Source: Candidatus Heimdallarchaeota archaeon (lineage in GTDB: Archaea > Asgardarchaeota > Heimdallarchaeia > Heimdallarchaeales > Heimdallarchaeaceae). Taken from it: 6,636 bases of DNA. The stretch is from contig JAEOTG010000024.1 of assembly GCA_016839985.1 (NCBI GenBank), positions 1-6,636 of the forward strand. Reading direction: 5' to 3'. Under the pieces are notes generated by a model. It worked only from the letters and a program-made list of their open reading frames with translations, did not search any database and had not been told where the DNA came from. Both the position numbers and the translations under genes were made by a program. Of the stretch, positions 1 through 5,593 are shown piece after piece (positions within the stretch are counted from its first letter, which is position 1; each line of letters begins with the position of its first letter).

Positions 1-75
1 CGCAATAATCATTGTTGTATAAAAGATTATTTTTGCTGATTTCATTATTTCCTTAAATTGTAAATTTAATTTCAT
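1..75 (-). CDS. N-terminus of an unidentified protein, cut by the left edge
   Basis: A minus-strand reading frame opens with ATG at 75 and stays open to the window edge, giving 25 residues that begin MKLNLQFKEIMKSAKIIF and end in a hydrophobic stretch (YTTMIIA). A short charged segment running into hydrophobic residues looks like the start of a signal peptide or signal anchor. Alternative in-frame starts are ATG at 105 and at 45; a stop lies just upstream of 105. The start at 75 is preferred because a minus-strand TATA-like box at 103-112 would place transcription initiation near 82, a few bases before it. The fragment is far too short to name. It could also be chance open frame, since only 25 codons are visible. 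The gene would be divergent from the flavoprotein gene on the plus strand. Confidence 0.4.
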   Translation of the reverse strand, partial: MKLNLQFKEIMKSAKIIFYTTMIIA

Positions 76-102
76 TTTTATCGAGATTTTTGCTTGTATG
101 AA

Positions 103-112
103 CATTTATATT
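103..112 (-). promoter_or_regulatory. TATA-like box for the minus-strand gene at the left edge
   Basis: The minus strand reads AATATAAATG here. Its centre lies about 26 bases upstream of position 82, which puts a transcription start a few bases before the ATG at 75. I see no clear purine-rich BRE next to it. In such AT-rich DNA a TATA-like octamer can arise by chance, so spacing is the main support. Confidence 0.35.
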
Positions 113-194
113 CGTAAGTTTAACATGTGGTTGAAGAATTAGTAATTTTAACTAACAAAACTGGTAGATTTATTCCACAAGTGTTAAACAAGAG

Positions 195-202
195 TATAAA
201 AT
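195..202 (+). promoter_or_regulatory. TATA-like box of the flavoprotein gene
   Basis: TATAAAAT is centred near 198, about 30 bases before the ATG at 228. An archaeal start site about 25-27 bases downstream of the box centre would fall near 224, giving a leader of only a few bases. This favours ATG 228 over the TTG at 222 as the translation start. Confidence 0.5.
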
Positions 203-227
203 AGTCTGAAACAACAAATTTTTGAAA

Positions 228-1022
228 ATGAAAATTCTTGCAATAATTGGTAGTGGTAGAAAAAAAGGGAACACATCTACAATAGCTTCTATGTTACTTA
301 AGAGAATAAATGAATTAGCTATTGCTGAAGATGAACAGATTCAAGTAGAAAAACTCTTCTTAGTAGATTATGAATTAAAGCACTGTCTGGGATGTAGAGC
401 TTGTATGGATAGAGGAGAAGATAAATGCCCTCTAAAGGATGATTTGACAAAAATAAAAGCAAAAATAGATGAAGCAGATGCTGTGATTTTTGGAAGTCCA
501 GTTTATATTGATAATGTAAGCTCAATGATGAAGGCATTAATCGATAGATTAGCGTATATTTGTCATAGACAAGAATTTTACAAGAAATTTGCATTAGTTT
601 ATTCTACAAGTGGTGGTTCAGCAAATAAGCACACCAACAGAACTATGGCTGGAGCTCTTTTAAGTTGGGGATTTAATCTTATAGGAACAGCAGGATTCAT
701 AATAAAGCATCATAATTCAGGTTTAGAGATAGAAGAAAAGTACTCAAAAAACTTAGATAGATTAGCAAAGAAGATTTATGTTAGTGTATTTGATGAGCTT
801 TATTTAAAACCCTCAATTCTTGCACTTGCCATGTTTAGACTTCAACAGAAAGAAAGAGCAGATCCAAAAAAAGCACATCCTTTGGACTATAAATATTGGA
901 AAGAGAAAGGTTGGAAAAAACAAGAAGCTAATTATTATATTGAACATCAAAGCTCAAAAATTAAAATTCTTCTTTCCATAATTCTTTATAAAACAATTTC
1001 AATGATATTTGTAGATAGTTAA
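228..1022 (+). CDS. NADPH-dependent FMN reductase / iron-sulfur flavoprotein-like oxidoreductase
   Basis: A 264-residue flavodoxin-fold protein predicted to bind FMN and probably one [4Fe-4S] cluster, acting as a cytoplasmic electron-transfer flavoprotein or quinone/NAD(P)H oxidoreductase. The N-terminus MKILAIIGSGRKKGNTS (residues 1-17) is the beta-strand and phosphate-binding loop of the NADPH-dependent FMN reductase family. C53, C56, C59 and C67 form CX2CX2CX7C, the compact cysteine motif described for iron-sulfur flavoproteins (ISF). GSPVY at 89-93, followed by a segment ending ALIDR, is the second flavin-contact region. The last 23 or so residues (242-264) are hydrophobic and basic after a WKEKGW element, a tail I recall from related reductases; it could contact the membrane. 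TTG at 222 would add two residues, but ATG at 228 fits the family start and the TATA box. The Tag-like gene follows after 26 bases and may be co-transcribed. The physiological electron partner cannot be told from the sequence. Confidence 0.88.
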   Translation: MKILAIIGSGRKKGNTSTIASMLLKRINELAIAEDEQIQVEKLFLVDYELKHCLGCRACMDRGEDKCPLKDDLTKIKAKIDEADAVIFGSPVYIDNVSSMMKALIDRLAYICHRQEFYKKFALVYSTSGGSANKHTNRTMAGALLSWGFNLIGTAGFIIKHHNSGLEIEEKYSKNLDRLAKKIYVSVFDELYLKPSILALAMFRLQQKERADPKKAHPLDYKYWKEKGWKKQEANYYIEHQSSKIKILLSIILYKTISMIFVDS

Positions 1023-1048
1023 ATAAATAAAAATAGAGCTGTAAATAT

Positions 1049-1504
1049 ATGTCAAAAGAAAATGCTCGTACTGGTTGGTTTTATAAAGACAAACTACCAC
1101 CAGATGATAATGCTTATTTTGAAAATATGTCAAGAGCTGTATTTCAAGCAGGTTTAAGTTGGCAGATGATAGCAGATAAATGGTTAGCTTTCAGAAAAGC
1201 TTTCAAGGATTTTGATATAGAAGAAGTTAGTAATTTTGATGAAGAAGACATTGAAAGATTATTGAATGATAAGAGTATAATTCGAAATAGAGTAAAAATA
1301 GAAGCAGTTATTGTTAATGCTATAGAATTTGTGAAAGTAAAAGAGGAATTTGAGTCTTTTCGAAACTTCTTAGATAATTTAGATAAGTCAGAGAATTATA
1401 AATATGTCAAAAAAGAACTAGGAAAGAGATTTTCTAGAATGGGTCCTAAATCCGCTATGATCTATTTGTATAGTATTGGTGAAAACATAAAACATGAGGA
1501 ATAA
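1049..1504 (+). CDS. Short DNA-3-methyladenine glycosylase I (Tag)-like protein
   Basis: A 151-residue helical protein resembling the Tag family of the helix-hairpin-helix DNA glycosylase superfamily, which excises 3-methyladenine from alkylated DNA. Visible family marks are GW at 9-10, QAGLSW at 33-38 (the Tag pocket signature), a FD..EV..F.EEDIERLL segment around 55-72, IIRNR.KI.A...NA from 77, and a C-terminal KRF..MGPKSA element with a GEN ending like the Tag GLVNDH region. Odd points: aligned by eye on QAGLSW, the residue matching E. coli Glu38 is Ala30; the segment that carries Tyr16 and His17 is missing (about 12 residues shorter between GW and the pocket); and there is no Cys4, His175 or Cys179 equivalent, so the Tag zinc site is absent. 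The protein contains no cysteine at all. I recall similar short homologues annotated as 3-methyladenine glycosylase I in other archaea and bacteria, so it is probably a distinct subfamily rather than a broken gene. Substrate is uncertain. It lies 26 bases behind the flavoprotein gene and converges with the YHS gene. Confidence 0.8.
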   Translation: MSKENARTGWFYKDKLPPDDNAYFENMSRAVFQAGLSWQMIADKWLAFRKAFKDFDIEEVSNFDEEDIERLLNDKSIIRNRVKIEAVIVNAIEFVKVKEEFESFRNFLDNLDKSENYKYVKKELGKRFSRMGPKSAMIYLYSIGENIKHEE

Positions 1505-1547
1505 GAAAAAGCTATATCTGTAATATTATGCGTTATCTAATTCCTCA
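1495..1547. repeat. Inverted repeat across the convergent gene ends
   Basis: TGAGGAAT at 1495-1502 and ATTCCTCA at 1540-1547 are perfect 8-base inverted copies separated by 37 bases. The left arm is in the last codons of the Tag-like gene, the right arm in the last codons of the minus-strand YHS gene. Both transcripts could fold this way, but the long AT-rich loop makes a stable hairpin doubtful and it may be chance. Confidence 0.3.
1501..1512 (-). terminator. T-rich tract behind the YHS-like gene
   Basis: Read on the minus strand this is GCTTTTTCTTAT, starting about 14 bases after the stop of the YHS-like gene. Archaeal RNA polymerase terminates at such T-rich stretches without needing a hairpin. 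It overlaps the stop codon of the convergent Tag-like gene. Confidence 0.4.
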
Positions 1548-1705
1548 AAATTAAGCTTAAAGTGACTAGATGCAAGGAAAGCCTCTGAATCTTGCATAAA
1601 TTCATTTAAACAATCTCTTTGGCAGAAGTATAGTTTCTTGCCCTTGTATTCAGTTTTAATGATGTTCTTCGGTAGATGTGATCCACAACATGTTTTTGTT
1701 GCCAT
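1526..1705 (-). CDS. Small YHS/TRASH-like metal-binding protein
   Basis: A 59-residue minus-strand gene, ATG at 1705 and TAA ending at 1526. The protein begins MATKTCCGSHLPKNIIKTEY, continues with KGKKLYFCQRDCLNEFMQDS (residues 21-40), and so matches the YHS/TRASH pattern: an N-terminal Cys pair (C6, C7), a YKGKKLYFC beta-hairpin, then C28-x3-C32 and a following F..D.E.F element. Such domains are treble-clef-like folds that bind Zn, Cu or other soft metals, found in metal-sensing regulators, P-type ATPases and stand-alone chaperone-like proteins. H10 and the four cysteines are the candidate ligands. Codons stay in a sensible protein context over the full length, and an in-frame TAA lies 12 bases upstream of the ATG, so the start is fixed. 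A TATA-like stretch near 1725-1735 would give a near-leaderless mRNA. It is convergent with the Tag-like gene (21 bases between stops) and divergent from the S41 gene. Metal and partner are unknown. Confidence 0.8.
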   Translation of the reverse strand: MATKTCCGSHLPKNIIKTEYKGKKLYFCQRDCLNEFMQDSEAFLASSHFKLNFEELDNA

Positions 1706-1724
1706 AAGCTCTTTCTTTTAGTAA

Positions 1725-1735
1725 TTTTAATTAAC
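1725..1735 (-). promoter_or_regulatory. TATA-like stretch of the YHS-like gene
   Basis: The minus strand reads TTAATTAAAAT, centred about 25 bases upstream of the ATG at 1705. That spacing would give a leaderless or almost leaderless transcript. Composition bias makes this a weak call on its own. Confidence 0.35.
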
Positions 1736-1797
1736 ATTGTGTTTTCACAAAAATAAAAGAAAAGAAATAGATTTGTTCATATTAAAGATTCTTCTTG

Positions 1798-1839
1798 GTT
1801 AAGGTTTCAATGAAGTTCTGTTGAGGTTTCATTGAAGTT
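1798..1839 (+). promoter_or_regulatory. Tandem palindromic operator candidate upstream of the S41 gene
   Basis: Two 20-base units at 1798-1817 and 1820-1839 are identical at 18 positions and separated by 2 bases. Both contain AGGTTTCAWTGAAGTT (1802-1817 and 1824-1839), whose core TTCAWTGAA is a palindrome around its central base. The centres are at 1810 and 1832, 22 bp apart, or about two helical turns, so both would face the same side of the DNA. The second centre is again about 22 bp upstream of the TATA-like box near 1854. This is the pattern expected of two homodimeric regulator sites next to a promoter. Lying upstream of the TATA box favours an activator or a cooperative regulator; the site could also act on the divergent YHS-like gene. 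The regulator is not identifiable here. Confidence 0.6.
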
Positions 1840-1849
1840 AATTACGACC

Positions 1850-1857
1850 TTTTAATA
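1850..1857 (+). promoter_or_regulatory. TATA-like box of the S41 peptidase gene
   Basis: TTTTAATA is centred about 26 bases before position 1880. A start site there would coincide with the GTG at 1880 (leaderless) or leave a leader of about 8 bases before the ATG at 1889. The box lies immediately downstream of the paired palindromes. Confidence 0.4.
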
Positions 1858-1888
1858 GTATCCAAGTTATTCTCAATATGTGAACTTT

Positions 1889-3457
1889 ATGAAGAGAAAG
1901 AAAGCACTTGCAATTTTTATTCCTGTTTCAGCTGTTGTTTTAACAGCTGTGATACTAGGCTCAATATATCTATCTTTAGAAGTTATAAAATGCCCTTTCG
2001 AACAAAATCTAAATTCAATACTACCTTCTGAAATGGGAGTGGAAGAATACAAGGAGGATTTTGAATATTTCTACAATATGATTAGAGATAATTATCCTTA
2101 CATTACAATAAGAGAAAGAATGTTAGGCTATAATTGGTTGGATTTTAAAGATTATTATATGGAAAGACTGGACAATTGTACCTCAAACGCAGATTTTCTT
2201 GAAGTTCTGACAGATGCAATACTAGCTTTACAGAATAGACATGGAGAGATAATAAATCCAGCTTTGGTTCCAGATTATAGAAGCTCTAGTCTCAAATATG
2301 ATAAATATCCACAATATATGGTTTTTAGTGAAGAAGTTGTAGAAGCTAATGCATATTGGGTGGATGACTACAATTATGTGATGAATAAAAGAAACTTAGG
2401 TCATTATGAAGTCTTAATGGTCTATGACAAGGGAGATTATATTGTTTATGATGGATGGAGTGATTGGCAAATAGAATTCAATTTCACACTTGGATCAAAG
2501 GTTCTTTCTGTGAACGGAATACCAACTCACGATGCAGTTAGTAATAGTTTCGAAAGCAGTTATCTTGTTCGAGATTATGCAAGAAATACAAGTTATTTTC
2601 CATATCTTGCTCCCAGAGATTTTGGAACAACTGCACTCTTTACCATTCAAAATACTACAGGGGAAATAATTGATGCTCAAATTAATTCTAGCACAGACAT
2701 CACATACTCCTGCCTTTCATGGCAAGGGGACATATATCCAGCTCAACAATTGATGCATTATCAAGCATATACTGCAAAAAATGCAGGTTATTTATATGTA
2801 GGACACATGAAATATGATCCACAGGAGGATTATGCAAACCTTATGGCATTCTACAATGTTATTGCTGATTATGATTATCTTATCATTGATATACGAGGAA
2901 ATCCTGGAGGTAACGATTATTACTGGCTAGAAAATATTGCTGGACCACTACTAAAGGAAAAAGTCAAATCAACAATGTATCATGCGTACAAAAAATCTGG
3001 TAAATACTTGAATTGTTGGAGAAAAGAATTTGGAGTAACTAATCGACATCCAAAGAGGAATTTGCAGAATCTACCACCAGAAGTATTAACTGATGAGTAT
3101 AAACTATACAAGCTAGTGAATCATTATGAACCTACAACAAAAGTTGATTTTGATGGTCAAATTATATTGTTAACAGATTGGTATGTTTGTTCTTCAGCTG
3201 AAGCATTCACTGTTTTCTGCAAACAAACAAATTTTGCAACAATTTATGGAACTAATACCGGAGGAGACGGGATTGGACACCAAGTATATTTTGCATTACC
3301 TAATAGCAAGCTAGTGATTGAAATGTCTGCAGCAATAGGATTGAATGAAGACAGTTATTCAAATGAAGAATTCCACACAGAACCGCATGTTTATTATGAA
3401 AGTGCAAAAGGGAATTGGTCAGAGTTAATAGATTATGTTCTAAATAACTTAAATTAG
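1889..3457 (+). CDS. Membrane-anchored S41-family (tricorn/CtpA-like) serine peptidase
   Basis: A 522-residue secreted or membrane-anchored protease-like protein. Residues 1-30 (MKRKKALAIFIPVSAVVLTA...) are a basic start and a hydrophobic helix, a signal anchor or signal peptide; no lipobox is seen. LQNRHGEI near H118 resembles the 'L.D.H' segment of the S41 N-terminal region. GSKVLSVNGIP (202-212) looks like a PDZ-type segment. The peptidase core follows: DIRGNPGG at 334-341, the nucleophile loop CSSAE with S435 three residues before E438, then GTNTGGDGIGH at 454-464 and LPNSKLVIE. S41 enzymes cleave unfolded or C-terminal peptides. By the serine spacing of Prc/CtpA the catalytic Lys would be at 460, but Asp is present, so a Ser-Lys dyad is not supported; a tricorn/IRBP-like subgroup or an inactive homologue are options. 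Several N-x-S/T sequons fit an extracellular location. GTG at 1880 would add MNF; ATG 1889 gives the more usual signal start. The beta-helix gene follows after 67 bases with no T-tract between, so the two may be co-transcribed. Confidence 0.85.
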   Translation: MKRKKALAIFIPVSAVVLTAVILGSIYLSLEVIKCPFEQNLNSILPSEMGVEEYKEDFEYFYNMIRDNYPYITIRERMLGYNWLDFKDYYMERLDNCTSNADFLEVLTDAILALQNRHGEIINPALVPDYRSSSLKYDKYPQYMVFSEEVVEANAYWVDDYNYVMNKRNLGHYEVLMVYDKGDYIVYDGWSDWQIEFNFTLGSKVLSVNGIPTHDAVSNSFESSYLVRDYARNTSYFPYLAPRDFGTTALFTIQNTTGEIIDAQINSSTDITYSCLSWQGDIYPAQQLMHYQAYTAKNAGYLYVGHMKYDPQEDYANLMAFYNVIADYDYLIIDIRGNPGGNDYYWLENIAGPLLKEKVKSTMYHAYKKSGKYLNCWRKEFGVTNRHPKRNLQNLPPEVLTDEYKLYKLVNHYEPTTKVDFDGQIILLTDWYVCSSAEAFTVFCKQTNFATIYGTNTGGDGIGHQVYFALPNSKLVIEMSAAIGLNEDSYSNEEFHTEPHVYYESAKGNWSELIDYVLNNLN

Positions 3458-3524
3458 AGATAATTCAAAACCAAAAATTATACGTAAAGAATTAATACGT
3501 CTATGACTTAATAATTATCATAAA

Positions 3525-5447
3525 ATGATAAACGAAAGAAATCAAAAACTGACATTTAAAACTTGCTTAGCAGCTTTGTTTATTTTAATTTTAATATTGC
3601 AGCTTTCAAGTTATGGTATTAAGGGAATTCAAAGTGAAAAAAATAATAATTTGAAAATAAATCTTGTATCAACAGTTGGTATTGTTATCAACGATGCGAA
3701 TATAACATCTTATAGCTCTTCTGGGACAGGTTCTTGGGATGATCCATATATCATCGAAAACCTGTTTGTTGATACTACAGATTCACTAGGTATAAAATTT
3801 AACTTAGTTACATCATATTTTATTCTTCGTGATTCTTATGCAAAGGGATCAACTTATGGGGTTTATTTAAGCGGGATTTCTGAAGGGAGATCTCAAATAA
3901 TCAATTGTACAATTGAAGGGGGTCTTTCACTAGGAGGAATAAATTCTCATTATATGACTGTTCACAACTGTACTCTTAGAGCCGGACAAGGTTCTTCATT
4001 CAGTCGTGGACTTAATTTTACAAAAAATATAATGGAAATTAAAGGACAATATAGTAGCTCATTGATACTTGTCGCAGACGAAAACAATGTAATCGAAGAT
4101 AACATCTTTTACGGAGATTCTTCATCGGTAAGGCTCAGTCACATAACTAATTCATCTATAAAGAACAATATTCTAAATGATGCAGGATTCTATTTCTACC
4201 AAGATGAAATCACAGATATTTTGAACAATACATATGAGAACAATGTTGTTAATGGAAAACCACTTGGTTTCTTCTATAATCGAACTGACGAAACAATTAC
4301 AGGGAACCAATATGGTCAGATATACGTAGTAAATTCTGATAATATAGAATTTACAGGATATGATTTGGGTAAAATAAATGTAGGAATGCAAGTTCATAAT
4401 TGCACAAATATCTCAATAGAGGATGTGAACGTAACTGGGAGAGATGGATTGGAAGCGAGAAAGGTTGACGGTTTAACAATAAAGAATTGTGATTTAACTG
4501 GACTTTGGCAGGACACTGGGATAGATTTTGAATATGTAAATAATACAGTTATTCAAAATATTTATCTTGAAGGATTTCGTTATGGATTTGATTTTGATTA
4601 TATGGATGATGTTCAAATTCACAATAATACAATATTCAATGCAACAGAGGAGGGTATAGGAATTGAAGAAAGTTCGAACATATTGATGACCTTCAACATA
4701 GTAAGCTGTTATGTAGAATCAGAAGGTAGTGAAATAGCCTTGGTCTTCGGTTCATGTGAAAATGTAACTTTATACTACAATATCTTCATAAGTTTGGGAG
4801 ATCTAGGGGCGTATCCTGTTGTAGAATATAGTGTTACAAATATAATATGGTACAATAATGTTTTAGAAATTGGGAATTACTATTCAGACTGGAATGGTAT
4901 GGGTACATATTCATTGGAAGGAAATGTAGGAAGTGTGGATCTTTATCCTTTCATAGACATAGATGAGGACACTTTAACTGAATTTGAAGAAGTAATCGAA
5001 TACTTTACTGACCCCTTCAATGCTGACAGCGATTCCGACGGCTTGGATGATGGTGAGGAGGTAAATACTTACGAAACAAATCCTCTCTCAGATGACAGCG
5101 ATTCTGATGGTATGGATGATTTATGGGAAGTAACTTATGGTACAAATCCCAATATAAATGATTCAACTGAAGATCCTGATGAAGATGGATTGACAAATAT
5201 TGAGGAATTCAATTATAATACTCTACCATTAAATAACGACACAGATGGAGATAGTTATTTGGATGGTGAAGAAATTGAAGCAGGAACTGATCCATTGAAT
5301 AGTTCTAGTTTTCCTATAATAGGAAAACCCTATTTAGGTCTTATAATAGGATTAGCTGGAGGTTTTGGTGTAGTTGCTGGTATAGGAACCTACATCCTTA
5401 TTAGAAAGAGAAAAGGTAAACCATCAACTAAAAAAGGAAAGAAGTAA
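3525..5447 (+). CDS. Anchored NosD-like beta-helix surface protein with calcium-binding type-3 repeats
   Basis: A 640-residue protein predicted to sit on the outside of the membrane. Residues about 10-29 are a hydrophobic signal segment. GTGSWDDPYIIENL (near 67-80) is the entry motif of NosD/PbH1 right-handed beta-helix proteins; the region up to about 460 is repetitive, with recurring N-C-T, NN.I and I.NN turns, and closes with the typical YYSDWNGMG...DLYPF element (to 476). Residues about 478-590 carry Asp-rich loops: DSDSDGLDD from 501, DSDSDGMDD from 524, DPDEDGLTN from 550 and DTDGDSYLD from 572, like thrombospondin type-3 or EF-hand-like calcium sites. Residues about 603-626 are a C-terminal transmembrane helix followed by a basic tail (RKRKGKPSTKKGKK). 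About 17 N-x-S/T sequons suggest heavy N-glycosylation. In other proteins the beta-helix serves carbohydrate binding or cleavage, adhesion, or copper delivery (NosD); no copper genes are here, so adhesion or glycan contact is as likely. ATG 3525 precedes the signal segment closely, without a Shine-Dalgarno. Confidence 0.87.
   Translation: MINERNQKLTFKTCLAALFILILILQLSSYGIKGIQSEKNNNLKINLVSTVGIVINDANITSYSSSGTGSWDDPYIIENLFVDTTDSLGIKFNLVTSYFILRDSYAKGSTYGVYLSGISEGRSQIINCTIEGGLSLGGINSHYMTVHNCTLRAGQGSSFSRGLNFTKNIMEIKGQYSSSLILVADENNVIEDNIFYGDSSSVRLSHITNSSIKNNILNDAGFYFYQDEITDILNNTYENNVVNGKPLGFFYNRTDETITGNQYGQIYVVNSDNIEFTGYDLGKINVGMQVHNCTNISIEDVNVTGRDGLEARKVDGLTIKNCDLTGLWQDTGIDFEYVNNTVIQNIYLEGFRYGFDFDYMDDVQIHNNTIFNATEEGIGIEESSNILMTFNIVSCYVESEGSEIALVFGSCENVTLYYNIFISLGDLGAYPVVEYSVTNIIWYNNVLEIGNYYSDWNGMGTYSLEGNVGSVDLYPFIDIDEDTLTEFEEVIEYFTDPFNADSDSDGLDDGEEVNTYETNPLSDDSDSDGMDDLWEVTYGTNPNINDSTEDPDEDGLTNIEEFNYNTLPLNNDTDGDSYLDGEEIEAGTDPLNSSSFPIIGKPYLGLIIGLAGGFGVVAGIGTYILIRKRKGKPSTKKGKK
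5022..5129 (+). repeat. Tandem 69-base repeat encoding calcium-loop units
   Basis: The DNA GACAGCGATTC at 5025 recurs at 5094, and similarity continues through GGATGAT in each copy. The period of 69 bases equals 23 codons (D501 to D524). Similarity at DNA as well as protein level suggests a fairly recent unit duplication or conversion inside the type-3 repeat region; the later units (550 and 572) are more diverged. Confidence 0.55.
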
Positions 5448-5470
5448 TTTTCTTCATTTCTTATTTTTTC
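5448..5470 (+). terminator. T-rich terminator of the beta-helix gene
   Basis: Directly behind the stop codon the plus strand is almost pure pyrimidine with runs of T, including TTATTTTTTC at 5461-5470. This fits intrinsic archaeal termination. A second run of eight T at 5529-5536 could serve as a backup. The rest of 5471-5593 shows no gene; a weak TATA-like stretch (ATATCATA, 5563-5570) lies about 27 bases before the GH3 start. Confidence 0.5.
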
Positions 5471-5593
5471 TAACATTTATAGTGATATTACGTATAATAA
5501 TCTTGTATTTACGAATATTCCAGATATCTTTTTTTTGATCTTTAATTTCTTTGCCTTCAAGAATATCATAGGTACTTCTACGGAACTTTTAAA

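Noticed and set aside
118..189. Inverted copies GTTTAACA (118-125) and TGTTAAAC (182-189).
   Set aside because: Eight-base arms of simple AT-rich composition, far apart, with no match to a known site; chance is likely.
319..594. A 91-codon minus-strand open frame inside the flavoprotein gene.
   Set aside because: Antisense to a well-supported gene, with no family resemblance and a composition typical of a shadow frame.
1740..1797. Possible structured RNA or CRISPR-like repeat in the intergenic region.
   Set aside because: No cloverleaf, no third repeat copy and no spacer pattern; only the two phased palindromes after 1798 stand out.
2495..2680. A 61-codon minus-strand open frame inside the S41 gene.
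   Set aside because: Antisense shadow without recognisable motifs.
3458..3524. TACGTA palindrome and second TACGT in the gap before the beta-helix gene.
   Set aside because: Very short and not symmetric around a promoter element; not distinguishable from chance.
4173..4397. A 74-codon minus-strand open frame inside the beta-helix gene.
   Set aside because: Antisense shadow; Ile/Tyr/Cys-rich composition reflects the complement of the Asn-rich repeats.
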